Source of the DNA: Neurospora tetraspora
Taxonomy: Eukaryota; Ascomycota; Sordariomycetes; Sordariales; Sordariaceae
Assembly (NCBI RefSeq): GCF_033439725.1
Contig: NW_026944383.1
Coordinates: 4,774,001-4,838,000 of the forward strand
Direction: 5' to 3'
DNA: 64,000 bases
Positions 24,496-38,042 of the stretch are shown here, one piece after another. The position numbers and the translations under genes are program-made. The first letter of the stretch is position 1. The number at the start of each line of letters is the position of its first letter. The notes under the pieces were generated by a model. It was not told the DNA's origin, ran no database searches, and saw only the letters and a program-made list of their open reading frames with translations.

Positions 24496-27282
24496 TGCGA
24501 CTAAGAGAAGAACCCGAGAGCACGGGGATCTCTGAGGGACCAAAGATGGGTGTTCGGGAAAGTAGCGGAACCGGAGGAAGAGGTGAGAGTTTGAAAGGGG
24601 GAAAGAGAAACGGCAGCGCGCTCGGCAGCAGTCGCAATGTCTAGCGACGTCGTACAACCGAATCCTTCCACTCGATAAGAGAAGATGTTAAAAGAGAGTC
24701 GGGGGAAAAAGAAAAGTGAGGGTGGGAGCGAGAGGAAGAAGATGTAACTTCAGCCCAAAGACACCTGACTGGAACTTCCAATTGGATGTTGCCTGGGTCT
24801 TTGAATCTCGTATGAGAGAATCGTCTTCCACTCCCCGTTCAATTTTTAGTTCCAGTCCAGAGAGAGCAGTCCAGCCCTCTCTTTGCTCACCCACTCTCAA
24901 CATGAGCTCCCCTTCTTCTTGATCCCCATCTCTTGCGGCTTTTCACCATCCCCCACGCCACCAATCTCCAGACTCCTCCTTTCAAGTAAACAACAACGGC
25001 GCTTGGCCCTCCTAGGGCTAACGCGGCGGACACTCCTGCGGACCAGCCTTATCACCCCCCTGCTTGTTCAGAGTTCTGACCCTCCCGCGCCTCCAGATTT
25101 GATGACCCCCTTGTTTGAAAGTCCCATTCCAGGAACCGCCAGGAGGGTTAATTCATCATTTTTGGCCAGAGAAAACCGCGGTTGAGAACCCAAAGCGGCA
25201 TGGGCATGGCACTTGTGTAACATTGCGCGTGAGCGAACGGCGGCGTGCGAGTGGCCATTGGACAGTCTGGCTGCTGCAGTGCGTTGATGGGGGTCTGGGT
25301 CCTGTCAGATGCCAAGACATGGAAATGGGAACGCTGATGAAGGGCGAGAAGGTGTTTGGGCCGACAACAGCACATAGGGGGCCCTCTTTTTGAGGATGGT
25401 TGCTCACTGCTGACAGGGGCGATTTCGTACTGCTGACCAGTCGCTGCTCGCTTTTTGGATGCTGTTCAGGTTCTTCCATCAGACTGCTCTTGAAATTTCA
25501 ACCCACTTATCCCATCTGCAATGTTTGATTTTGCATCGAAGTTTTGTCGCCAACAACGAAGATGTGCAAATGCTCCCGAGCAGGTGTCTGTTTCTGGGAG
25601 AACACCGACCTACATCTGGACATCTGGACATCTGGGCATCTGGCCTAGCCCTTTCCTACCCCAGATCTGTCCAGCCAACCAACCATCGCCCCTACAAATG
25701 GACTCCTTCCATTCCTGTTTATCCAACAGTCGCACAGTCATTGTACGGGAACAAAACGGCAATGACGATACCCAGAAGTGTGCAGCGAGAAAAGGACTGA
25801 AGGTCTGAAGGCCTCCGGAGCCAGCCCCGATGTGGAGCGGGACTTTTTTTGCTGGCACGCCGTTTAACGGGGCCGGACCCCACCGTAAGCTGACAGACGG
25901 GTCTCCATGCTGTCCGCCATGAAATTGCAGCATCTTTGGCTTCCCGTCTCTGCCTCTTTTCATTTTGCGCCTCATGTAACACTATGAGAGAACTACGAGG
26001 CGGTTGACCTCATGCGATTCTGTATCCCGTCCGGGGAGAGGAGCTGGGAAGTTGTAAGGTTGGGCTTGGGGTGCTGAGTGAGCGACTTGCAGGAGATGTT
26101 ATGGGCGACGATCAGTCATCCTGGACCCCTCTCGCACTTGACCAAGACGAAACGGCGTCCAATTGACTGGCTGTGGGCGACCGAAAAGCGACGACACTTC
26201 CATGACTTGTTCTTATTGCCGGTCCTTGATGAGTTGATCTAATATTGCGCGTCCCTTTGAAGGGATTTTGCCCGTTTCTTTCTGAGCACATCAGATTCCA
26301 GACCTGCGTCTTGCACGTGAATTTTAGCCACGACAATTTGGCGAGAAGGGAGCTAGGGTCCGGGTACTTACAAAAAGTGTATGCCTGCTTGGCATTCCGG
26401 AGTGAACTCCACGATCTGAAGGGGCCAAGATGCCCCCTGGTGGTGCTCGCGATAGCATCACATGGGCAACGAGAGAAATGAGACGAGCGTATTTCTGCTG
26501 TTGTTGGCCATTTGGAAGTGGTAGCAATGATAGCACCGGCGGGTCTTAACAAGCAGTCCAGTGCGGCTAGAGAACTGATGTGGAAAACCTCCTGGTGGAC
26601 AGTCACCATGTCTCAGACTGACGTTTCGCTGGGTAAAAGGATCTTGATAACATAAATATATTGGGTACAATAGGTAAGCTAGGTCTAATATCTTTGGCAA
26701 CGCCTCTGAGGTTGGAAAATAGAGGCTTCCTATGGGAATGTGAGAAGTCCCACCTCCTGGTACTCTCTGTTTCCTTCCTACTACAGTGGCATGTCTTACT
26801 GCGTAAGGTAGACAGCGCATCTTCGGCGTCGAGAGAAACCAGCGTAGACAAAATCGGAACCGAGACGCTTCGATCAGTTCCGAACAAGATTTCGCTGCTG
26901 ATTCCTTCTTATCAGCCAATACCTCATCTCTACATCTCCATGGTAATACTCTCTGTTCAGTAGCAAGCTGTCTGTCTTGCTTTATCGAAGTCAGAAAGGG
27001 TTATTCATCACGCGGCATATTCCTCGATTCAGTCATGCTGAAAAGACGGAATATGTGTGAACCCCGCTGAATGCTCTAATACTGCATCTAAGAAGATGCG
27101 CTGATAGCAAACTCATACACAAGACCGATAATAAATCGGAATTTGGTGATCAAATGGTCTTCAAGCCATGTAATTACACCCGCATCTCTTGGACCGGGAA
27201 TACGCCCTCGCGTCCAAACAATGTTCGTTCTCCTTGACATTCGCCGCGGGCCATGGTGACGAGGAGGATGACGATGTGCTCC
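24496..27282. other. 2.8-kb intergenic region without a convincing gene
   Basis: Only frames of up to about 165 codons without recognisable domains or intron-joined extensions. It holds the promoter of the lectin-like gene at the left and the 3' UTR of the SNF2 gene at the right. A short 8-bp tandem repeat lies at 25613-25643. Confidence 0.5.
25613..25643. repeat. 8-bp tandem repeat (CATCTGGA)
   Basis: About four head-to-tail copies of CATCTGGA, the last two with A to G or truncated. Visible directly. Confidence 0.85.
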
Positions 27283-30200
27283 TCACTGTTGCTGTGCACG
27301 CTGGCCTCCACGGCGACCAGTGAAAAGGTAGTTGAGGTCGTCGATGGAAAGCCTTCCGAGCTGCTTGCTCTGGGTCTCGTCAAGCGCCGTCTCAACAATG
27401 TTTCGCTTCACGTTCTGCAACTCGATGATGCGATCCTCAATAGTTTCTTGAACCAAAATCTTGTAAATGTGAACCTCCCGTTGTTGGCCAATTCGATAGG
27501 CTCTGTCGACGGCCTGGTCCTCAATGAATGGATTCCAAAAGGGATCACAAACAATGACGCGAGAAGCAACAGTTAAATTGAGGCCCGCATTTCCAGCTTT
27601 GAGAGAGACGAGTAACACCTTGACGTCAGGGTCTTCGACAAACGCCTGGATGGCGTTATCGCGTTGAGTTCTGGGCATGTTGCCTGTATAGCGATGGTAC
27701 TTGATCTTGAGCTTGAACTTGAGAGAGCACTCGATAAGATCGAGATGAGACGTCCATTGAGAAAAGATGATGGTCTTCTCGTTGGACTGCTGAAACTGAT
27801 CAACCAGTTCAATCACTCGAGTCACCTTGGCCGAGTCTTGCCAATGGTCCAAAGTGTACTGGAGTAGGCGATCTCGTGCGTCCTGGTTTCTACTGGCGTT
27901 TGCTTCTTTGCGCAGTTGGTCAAAAATATCCGGCTTCCAGTCCTCCTTCTCTTCCGGCTTAACTTTTGCAGGACGTTTCCCTTCACTCTTTACTTTGCGC
28001 TTCTTCTCCCCACTGAGGCTGCCCAGCGACCCATCCGACGTGTCTGATTCATCGCCGCAGCCACTGCCGTCATCACCGACAGGAGAATCTGCATCATCGG
28101 TGTCCGCTTTTTCCAGGGCATCAGGCATATGAGCAACCTGGAAAGACGTGTAATTGGTAACCTTGGTGTGGTCAGCGGGGCCACGGCACACCGGACATTT
28201 GGCGACATTCGCTCCGTCCTGGCCGTTTCTGATTCCGTTCATAGCGGATTGGTCAGTCAACGAGGAAAAGCAGTCCGCGCAAATATCATGACCGCAAGGA
28301 AGTAGGATGGTAGGGTCTGGGACCGCATCGTAGCATATCGGGCACTCGAACGCCTTGATTTGTTTGATTCTGTCAATGACGGCAGGCTCCAGGGTCTTCG
28401 CCAGCTCAACCATTGTAGCTTCGGCCAGATGATTCTCGGGGTTAGCCTCAAAGTCGGTGAGATGCGGGTGACAGCAGGCTTGCCTGAGTCGCAAGAGAAG
28501 GACAAGAATGTTTGAGTAATTCTTGCCCACTGTGTTGTTTCTGACATATCTGCCGTAGATGACCTGGGACTTCTCTTGCAGATTCTTGTAGAATTCAAGC
28601 TCGCCTTCGGAGAATTTGACGTGCTCAATGTGCTGGACCTTCGGAGGAAGGTTCAGAATAGGTTTGCCGTCTATCACCGTAGTCTTCATGCGCCTCAGCA
28701 TTATGGCTTTCAACAGAGCCTGTAACTGCTTCATGGCCTGGCTCTTTTCAATGTCGCGTCCGTTGTACTTGTGGTCCAAAGATGCGAAGGCTTGTTTGAA
28801 TTTCTTTTCGTCACAGAAAGGCTTGATTTGGAGGAAACGCAACAGAGAGGAAAGCTCCGAAACACTGTTCATCATGGGCGTTCCAGTCAGACACCATCGG
28901 TAAGTCGCCCGAACCTCGCGGACAGCTCGAGACGACATTGTTTTGGCGTTCTTGACACATTGGGCTTCGTCTAGAATGACGCGGAAAAACTTGGTGCCAT
29001 GATGAAGCATTGGGCACTCAAGCCGGTATCGCTTCTCAGCTTCCTCGTCCAACCCGTCCGGACTCTCGAAACTTTTCTCGACATAATGGTGGTGTTTCTT
29101 GAATTGAGCAGTCAGGGTACCGTACGTAGTTAGCACAACGTCGTACTTCTTGAGTTCCGTCCAGGGCTTCTTTTTTGACCCGCCGTGATAAAGATATACA
29201 TTCATGCGGCGGTCCTCCTTCATCTTGTTCTGGATCTCAAGTTCCCATTGCTTGATCAAAGCCACGGGGCCAACGATCAGGTTGGTTGCCACTTCACCCT
29301 CCGGAGCTCTGCGGCTAGCCATCAGTGCCAACGTTGAAATCGTTTTCCCCAGGCCCATATCATCGGCAAGAATTCCACCCCGGTTGTGGCCCACTTCCAT
29401 ATCAGTCATCCATTTGAGTGCCAACTGCTGGTGTGGATAGAGAGGGTACTTGATATCGGGTGGTGTCTCTCCGCGTTCCTCCGGTGGTATATCCTCATCT
29501 GGCCGGATGTTGGATAGCAGCTTACTGATCTCGTCCTCTTTCTTCAACGGATCATCCAGACCGAGCGTCATAAGCCTCTCGTCTATTGGATTCCCCCATA
29601 CATCAGTCATGGAAGTGAAATCGTATGTAGCAGTCCGACTGATAACGTCGGTCAGAGATGGTATATGTACTCCGCTAGAGCCCGGATTGTTAGGCGCATA
29701 GTAGCCTCCGTTGACCAAGGTGCCCGGCCTCGAGCTATCGACAGTCGCCAGGCCACCGGGTAAGCCAGGAAAGACCAGAGACCCGTTATCCGAAGAGGGT
29801 GTACTATTGGAAAAGCTTGGGAGCTGAGGTCGGGCTAGCCGAGACGGGCGTGACGTACTCGATGTGCTGGCGACAGCAGAGTTGTAGGAAGGGCCACCCC
29901 AGATATCATCTATGTCCAAGAATTGAGGTGCAGGAGCAGGAACTTGAGGGGCTGGCAAGCTCGTGCTATGCGGTATGCCTGTCTGAGGGTCGTGGTACGA
30001 TACCTGATTACTCTGAAAAGGAGCAAACAGCGAGGTTGGAGTCAAGGTCGCTGAAGATGTTGAAGAGGCTTGCGCAAATCCTTGCCCAAGCATGGCCTCC
30101 ACGTCATCATCACTGATAGATAACGGCAGTTAGCAACGTCTCGGTATGAATTTAAGATCTAGGCCAAAAAATAACAGTAGAGATCTACGCACCCTGTGAG

Positions 30201-31115
30201 GTCTATCAATGGGCCGGAGTCGAAGCCGTCGCCGAAGCCGAAGCCGTCGTCGAAGGGGTCCATGTCGTTGCCTGCAAAAGGGCTGACATTGAAGGGATCC
30301 GAAAATGTCGTATGATAGGAAGTACCGCTTCCAGAAGCCGTACGCTTCGAACTACTTTCGGTATCCCTCAAAGCATCATGGCCTAAGCTGGTACCGATCG
30401 AGCGCTTCCGCTCCCGAGGAACAAAACCGCTGAAGGAGTTTTGGAAGTCTCCGGAATCGTCGAGCAGGGATTCATGTTGCTGGGGGAGTTGTTGGAAGGG
30501 TCGTTGTCCTTGCTCGTGTGAGCCTTGTTGAGATCGTCGTTGCCCCTGCTGCTGTGGATGATGTGGCTGGCGTTGTTGCAGTTGTTGCAGTTGTTGCAGT
30601 TGTTGCAGTTGTTGCAGTTGTTGCAGTTGTTGCAGTTGTTGCTGTTGTTGCTGTTGTTGCTGAGCGTATTGTTGCATTCGCTGTTGCTGTTGCTGTTGTT
30701 GTTGTTGAGCGTAATGTTGCTGTTGCTGTTGTTGTTGACGAAGTTGATTGCCCTGTTGACGTGCTCGTTGTTGAGCAGTGGAAGTGCCAGCTGGTGATTG
30801 CGACCCATCCGGCGAGCCCCAAAATTCCGCGTCCATCGGGATACCGAGAGAGGTTCTAACTCTGTCCATCTCCTTAACAATGTCGCAGATCTTGTCGTTG
30901 GTCTCGGTGAGATCAGCCTCTCTCTTGTCAGTCTCTGGCTCTTCTTGGAGTTGAGCGCGTAGTTCCAGCTGGAGAGTCAACTCGATCTCCAAGTCGGCAA
31001 GGTCACTGGCTTTAGCAGTGGGTTGAGGCTTGGGGTTCGAGGAAGATGATCCAGTCCGTGTCTGCCACGAAGAGGAGTGCGTCGAAGACGCTGTTGCTCG
31101 GTTGGGGGTTGTCAT
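27283..31115 (-). CDS. SNF2-family DNA translocase with RING finger, Uls1/Ris1-like
   Basis: Exons 30193-31115 and 27283-30112, joined by an 80-bp GT-AG intron with CTAAC, give 1250 residues. The family couples a Swi2/Snf2 ATPase to a RING E3 domain. Yeast Uls1 is a SUMO-targeted ubiquitin ligase/translocase in genome maintenance, and fungal relatives are annotated Ris1. Visible: a Gln-rich N-terminus (QQQ and LQQ runs); PLIDLT at 302-307; Walker A DMGLGKT (559-565); DEAQ box (689-692); RING cysteines CPIC...CGHDIC..C...CPVC (about 898-950) between the two helicase lobes; an acidic/Lys-rich linker with KKRKVK, a nuclear signal; the second lobe with TIIFSQW (about 1088) and QAVDRAYRIGQ (1174-1184). 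The RING placement fits the Rad5/Rad16/Uls1 group. The absence of a HIRAN domain and the presence of SUMO-binding-like motifs favour Uls1. Start 31115 is the first ATG of the open frame. Confidence 0.9.
30541..30780 (-). repeat. Gln/Leu-coding microsatellite in the SNF2 gene
   Basis: Trinucleotide-rich stretch coding for polyglutamine. It includes a regular 9-bp unit (TTGTTGCAG on the + strand, read as LQQ in the gene) repeated about seven to eight times at 30573-30640. It is in frame, so copy-number changes alter length but do not break the protein. Confidence 0.9.
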
Positions 31116-33649
31116 AATTTAAGTAGTAGGGCTCAACTGGCCACATGACGACGCAGTAGCAAAAGAGGCTCAGGCTCGGTGAGTTCGAGGGAAGGCGCGA
31201 CCCGGGGAAACTCGGCTGCAGGTAAAACAGGCAGGAATCCGCCACGATGTCCAAGTTCTGTTGGATGCAAGGCAAGTGGGATTCGGTCGCCGTTGGATGT
31301 TGTGATCAAGAGGAAGTGGCAGCCGAAGAATTTGTAATTTTTCGGAAGGTGCTAGAAAAGAAATGTAGTCATATTGCGTCTCAATGAAGGGAAGGAACTG
31401 GAGAGGGGACAGGTTGGAGGCTGTAGGCATCGGAACCTACGTGTGCCCTTCAACTTGGCCTGCACTGGAGTATCCTCTCCGAGGCCCGAGAACAGGAACC
31501 TGCACAATTTCTCCAAGACCGCAGCCCACTCCCAAGGTCTCAAGAGACCGTATGTTTCCCTCAAAAACCTCGAACCTGGGACGAATTTGCTCTTCACGCG
31601 TGTCTGTGAGACGTTGAAAGCTCCGATTTGCCACGATGGTTGCGAGTCTAGAGGTAGCTCGCAGCCTGGTGGGCACTTGCTATGGGATGACGGCCGGCGA
31701 GCTTGCGTGAATAAAACGATACGTGGGGTGGTAACGCAAGCCCCAAGGGTAGAGGTATTGAAGAGCAGGCTGAAGAGCCTCAAGTGGATTGTCCGGGTGA
31801 CCGTGGCTGCCTGGCGTAATCAGGATGTCTAGACCGTGTGGCCATACAGATGCCGTCGATTCAAATAAGGCTGCAGGCGCACCACGGGGTTTCTCAGGAG
31901 CTGGGTGTGGCCTCCAACTGACTTGAACCACGTAACAAAGAGGAAGGTCCGTTTAGAACATCGCGGGATCCCACGCCTCGTTTTGAGCACACCTTATTTG
32001 CCTGGCGAAATGGTGATACGGGGATTGGACCACTCCAGCTTGAAGCGAAACTGAGCGAGGGCTCTTAAAGTAGTTTCAAGCTGACAATATGAAAGCCCAA
32101 AACGCGACAAAGCCGCGTGCGGAAAAGTGAGATGGGAAATGAATGGCAAGAAAACGTGAAGTAAACTTGTGTAATTCTCGTGTACGACGCTGACTCGGAA
32201 TGTTGCGCCGATTGTGAGGAGTCAAATTCAGACCCAAATGGAAGGAGGCCGTGTTGTTCGGAGGAAAGGCGTTTGGTTTGAATGGTTGGTGGTTACCAGT
32301 CTGAAGCCACCAACAGAAGCGGAAACGTTGTTGGCCGCCAGCCAGATTGTTTTTTTTGTGTTCCCCTTGAGAAAAAAAGCAATCACAAACGCCAACAAAA
32401 GTGCCGACGACTCCTTCGCAATCGATTCGGTTCAGTCCACCAAAACTCGCGCGCTGCGTCTTTCCGATTGTTGACTTCTTTTACGCGCGATTTTACGTAG
32501 TGAATTTGATAACGCGTTTTGGTGTTTCCCTGTCAGCCCAGGCTGTTCATCCGAGCTCTGTTTATGCCTCCACAAAGCATCCCTTCAGTTTTCCCCACAC
32601 TGTCCCAATACCTCTAGGTAAAGAGGAAAGGAGAATCAAGAATCTACAAGAGCGAAGCTGCGGCGCTATCTCCATGGATGGGTGAAGCTTGTCTGATGGA
32701 AGGGTCCCTTGAGGATATTTTTTTCGAGATGCCTGTTCACCGAAACAACCGGATCTCACTTGTGTAAACTAGGGTCATCCCGTACCTAGCATGTATGCTT
32801 AATCCGCCCAGTACCTGACCCGAAAGGTAGGCATGCTTTGATCCATGTTAGGCTTGTCAGTTTATGGACATTCATTTCTGTCGATGCTATCTCGTCAACA
32901 GCTTGGTCACCCATTTGGACATGTTTATTTTATAAGAGGGGGTAAGCCTGAGGTTATGCTCTGTTAATGCGTTACAGTGTAAGTAAGGCCCCGCACAGTC
33001 TGCTTCATTGGACGGACTCTTTGCTCAGCTCGAGCTCGTTGTCTTTACACCTTTCTTGATAACATGCTCGTCAGGTCTCGAAGCGTCTGCTTCCCTCTTG
33101 TGTTCAGTTACATTCAAAATGAGGAAATAATGGATTCATAAGACACCGCTGTTTGTGGGCCAAGGTGAACACTTCAGCGAGCGCTTTCCTGCACGCATGG
33201 ATACCTTGGATATCCCATCTCACAAGCTCTCAAATTACGTACCTTGCGTCAAACATTGGACATCCGCAAAGATCATGATAGGGGAGGAAATCGGGAGCAA
33301 GAAAGGAACTATGTGCAGTTCAGCGCAGAAAGCCATGTTTTTGGTGCTGCAGGTGCGGGCGTATATGGACCTTGACTATCGCTATCGGCTCGCTATCGGC
33401 ACGCAGCCTTGATACCTATGATCACATCCAGGCCTGGCCACATCTGCCTGATGAGTGCTTGACACGTTCATGATTTTGAGGCTTAGATCTAAGAATGAAC
33501 GTGGCAAGGCATGTTCAATGGGCTATACAGCTTCTACCAAATAATCTGGTATGGGAGGACAGTCTGCTCGCTAGAGTCGCTGGTCGCTTTCAATACTAAC
33601 CCCGTAAGAGATGGGCAGTGCGTATCGGACTTGTAAAAAAGTACGTACT
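31116..33649. other. Intergenic region between SNF2 gene and AT island 2
   Basis: Contains the leader and promoter of the SNF2 gene. Frames up to 152 codons (31374-31832 +) show no domain. No RNA gene was recognised. Composition becomes AT-rich and RIP-like from about 33650. Confidence 0.5.
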
Positions 33650-34415
33650 ACACCCCCAGTCACATCCTCCCTCCCAGAAAAATAATGGTAAATATTCATG
33701 TGACATAAGATTTATTAGCCGTGTACGCTAAAACCAGATGTACTACTAGAATATGCGCGCGGTTTACGATATAATATAATTATACTACTATTCTTTCATG
33801 TACTCTAGTGTAATTTTGGTAATAAATAGAGGGTATTTAAATAATGCGATTCCTGTTGTTTACGACGAAATTGTTGGTGTTTTAAAAAAAATTACCCGTA
33901 TTGTATGAAATTTGGTATATTACAGTAGTGAGGGTACAATAGTTTTACCGTTGGTACGCTTACTTCCTAGAAAAATAAATAAAATAATTTATATACTAGT
34001 GTTTCTCCTTACCCGCGTTTTTTTTGTTTACTTTTTTATTTCTTCCTATATAATTACTTTTCGAGTCGCGTTAATACTACTACCCTTCTTTAAATTTCGC
34101 CGTCGTTATAGATTAATAAAAACCCGTCGTCGCCGTTATTGGCGCTATAAAATTTTAAAAGTTTATTGATTATAAGCCCCATTAGGATATTAACGATCTT
34201 TAGTAGCTTCGCAACGTTAATTTTAACGAATTATTATTCGATTAATTTATACCCGGCGCGTTTCCTTATATTGTAAAAGTAAACGAGGAGGATTTATTTA
34301 CGCCTAGTAATAATATCATTTTTAAAAATGCGTTAGAGGGTAGTAAGTATTATATAAATAGTCCTTATATAAATTGCTATAGCTAACGTTCTTTCGTAAT
34401 AATTATTACTCCTAT
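33650..34415. mobile_element. Unclassified RIP-mutated DNA left of element B
   Basis: AT-rich sequence with scarce CpA/TpG that ends in the left CCTAT target copy of element B. With 45693-49240 it probably forms one older repeat block into which B was inserted. No ends, terminal repeats or protein family were recognised. Confidence 0.45.
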
Positions 34416-34601
34416 TATTATAGGGCTAGCCTATAATATAGTTGTACTACACTAACTATACATATACCATACTAGAGCTAGTACTATAGCCTAAAACTAT
34501 ACACTTATATACTAATTACATATTCTAATTATATACAATCTTACGTACGCGCGTACGGACTGGTCTTACTTAAACTCTCGCCTATATAACCAATCCTCTA
34601 T

Positions 34602-34887
34602 TATAAGAGGCCGAAATTAGCTTAAGGTAGACTTGCCTCTCGCCTAACTTAATATAAATCAAATCGAAGCAAGCTCGCATAATTATTATAACCCGACCCT
34701 ATCTAAATTAAAGTAAGCTCGCTTATCTTTAATCGAACAAATCAGGGACAATTTACAGCTACTATATATATTAATTCAATCCGACTTATACGGGAATTAA
34801 ATGAGAATCTTATTCGGATTATTAATAAATTAATTACTATTATTATATTAAAATCCAATTTAATTATAACATTTCAGGCTTTTTATA
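34602..34887 (+). repeat. 5' LTR of element A copy 2
   Basis: 286 bp, collinear with the LTRs of copy 1; ends GGCTTTTTATA. After it the interior begins AATAATACCCAATTAATA, exactly as in copy 1. Confidence 0.9.
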
Positions 34888-37800
34888 AATAATACCCAAT
34901 TAATAAACCTAAACCTATTAATTATACTATATAATTTTTATTTTTATTTTTGTATATAAATCGCCGACCTGCTATAAAGTAACCCGGCCCTATACCCATA
35001 TTACTAACTAATTATACCTTTAATATTTTATTAAATTTACTTTGAATTATATTTAATTTATTTAATTATATAGTTTAACGTAACCTATGTTATATATCTG
35101 ACTATTTATATATAAATCTAAACGCGAAGTAATACCGGACAATATTAAATAATAATAAACCACAATTCTAAGCTCTAATAGAATTTCTATCCATTATTAC
35201 CGATAATTATTTTAATTTAATAATTAGTACGAAAATAATAAAATAGGTTTAAAACGCTATATTACCCGCTTTTTTCCTATTTTAATCTTTCGATTTCTAT
35301 ATCCCTAAAAATGTATTTAAAATTATAATTAAATACGTATAAAAATATGACGTATAATTAATCGAATAGGTACCCTCAGTAAACGAATCCTTTAATTAAA
35401 TTGAAAATAAAAATAACTTCTTTAATAAATTTAAAAACAAATTAAAGTCCAAAGATTAAACTGGCTTTAGTTCTAATAAATTATAAATTACGCCAAGTTA
35501 CCCTATTAATTTAAATTTTCGGAAATAATTTATATTCTTTCTATAAATAAATTATTTTTAAAATAAATTACGCTACCTAAACCCCGTACTAATTTCTAAT
35601 ATAATTTAATAAATTAAATATAAAAGAAACTATAAATTTATAATTAGTAATTTAAAATTAAAAATATCCGACTCCAACTGGGAATTTCGGTTTTATAGGA
35701 AGCGAAGGTAATTAAAAAAAGGAAGGAATTCCCTTACAATTTAATACTTTAACCAAATCGGGTAATTTATTTTATTATTAACCCCTAACGGTAAAATTAA
35801 TTTCGGACTCTAGTAACAATCTTTTTAGTCAATTATAAGGAAATAACGATATTTTATTTATAAATACAACTAAAAATTAAAATTACTGTTTCTTCCTCGA
35901 TTCGGAAATATTAAAATCTAACCTCTACAAACTAAATACAATTCGAAAATAGCAACGCCCAAGCCTAAAAAACAGCTCCAACCCTACTTAATTAAAATTT
36001 ATAAATAAGAGCAATTAAACTCACTCTTAACAAATGTTGAATATATTTTACGAACCTTTTTAATAAACCCCTTCCCTAAACTTTTACATTAATTTAAATC
36101 CTTCCCTCTTTATTTTCGAGAATAAATTAATAAAGGCCGTTTCCAATAGAACTACTAATTACGCTCGTTCTAATATCCCTACTACTTTAAACTCCTAAAA
36201 TTATAATTAATATATTAAATTTACCTCCTATTAAGAAACGAATTACAAAAATAATAAAAATACTAAATTTTATACTACCGCCTTCAATTTAAAACCTTCT
36301 TTCGAAAGCGTTTTAAATAATGCCAAACTTCTTATAAACTATAATTAATAAAGCTATTATAATTCTAATTAAAGAAAAAAAATTATCGAATTCGGCCCTA
36401 CCACCGAAATTTAATTTAAACGATACGATTATAATTATGAAAATTTTAATTATTATTATTAAAACTTTTTTTAAAAATGATAATAAACGGATAAACAAAC
36501 TAATTATAAATTTAATTATAATTTTATAAAATATTTCTAACTCTAACGGCCTAAACGGCAATTTCTATAATTAAAAGTCTAAGAACGTCGAATATTTCTA
36601 TCCGGACGTACTAGAATTTAAATATAAAGGACGAAACTATTATTAATATAAAGGTAATATTTACTTTAAATGCGTCCTACTATTTTTCGAATCGATTTAA
36701 TTTAATACTATTATAATAGCTAAAAAATATATTTAGTCCTAAACCTCTACGAACTCTTCTATAAGGTAGCAAAAATTTAATAAATTATTCAATTTGCTAC
36801 CAATTAATATTCTAACGTCAAAATTAATATCAACTCTTGAAAAGAATTAACAAATAATCGTTTCCGCTTAAATAAATTCTAAATTTTGATTAAATTTAAT
36901 TTAATTTATTATACTTATAAAAATTACCGCAATAGTAAGAAAGTCGGAAATACAACTCTTTAAATCGTTTACTATACCTACGAACTTAATAAAAGAAATA
37001 CTTATACTATTAATTCCCGGATCTAGAACACCCTATACCCTGGACTCTATTAATTTATTTAAAAACCGGCTACTAATATAACCTTTAACGAACTTATTAA
37101 ATACATCGAATAATAAACCTTAACTTATCGTAATAATATTATTAATAAATTAAACAATTATAACGAAAAATTAATTTCTTAATATTTAAATTTTAAATTT
37201 AAAATAAAGCCCTTCCTTCACTAAATTTATATAGAGCCTTACCTGCCCCGCTAAATATAAAACTATTTACCGACAATCCTTACTTAATTAGTAAATTAAT
37301 TTTATTTAACCCTAATACTATTATAATAACCTTTATTCCTAATGATAAAGTAAATTCGGACTTAGCCCTATAGAATTGTAACCTAAATTACCTTCTTAAA
37401 AATAAATCTATTAACCGCCGATTCGATTGTAAAGGAAAATATCCTGCAAATTTATTTACTTACAATAATAATATAACTTATTAATAAAATAGAAATAAAG
37501 GCCGTTCTTGGAAATTAAAAGGATATAAACTTTTTATAATTAAGTAAATTTCCTACAAACGCCTATATCGTCGTCAAATTAAATTCGGCTCTAAAAAGGG
37601 AAAAGTCTACTTCGTAATAAATAAATAGAAAACTATTATACTAATTAGCGAGGAATTAAATAATAAAATTTCTAAATCCTAGCCAACGTACTTACTAAAA
37701 AATAGATATTGTTAGATATTGAAATTAAGGATAACTAAGTCCGGGTTTAAATAATAGCGGTAATCCGTTTAGAATTTCCGGAACCGATATTTACTTCAGC

Positions 37801-38042
37801 GAATTATTTATTACTATCAATAAAGGGGATTTTATTAGATAAGAATTAAATTATTCTATTAATAACGCAGAATAACAAAGTGTAGTTTTGTATATTTACT
37901 AATAAAACAATAAGATTTAAATCCGGTACTATCCCTAAATAGATAGATCGGAAGGAGGGTAATATAGTAAAGTTTTTCCTCTTTTTATATATATAGCATC
38001 TAGATTCTATATTAAAACGACAAGAATCAATTTAGGGGGTAT

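Noticed and set aside
30518-30859. Open frames on the + strand opposite the polyQ tract (Val/Leu repeats)
   Set aside because: Antisense shadows of the CAG/CAA repeat in the SNF2 gene.
31374-31832. 152-codon + frame upstream of the SNF2 gene
   Set aside because: No recognisable domain; overlaps the likely leader/promoter of the minus-strand gene.
33912-34169. 85-codon frame at the edge of AT island 2
   Set aside because: Lies in RIP-mutated DNA; hydrophobic residues come from T-rich codons.
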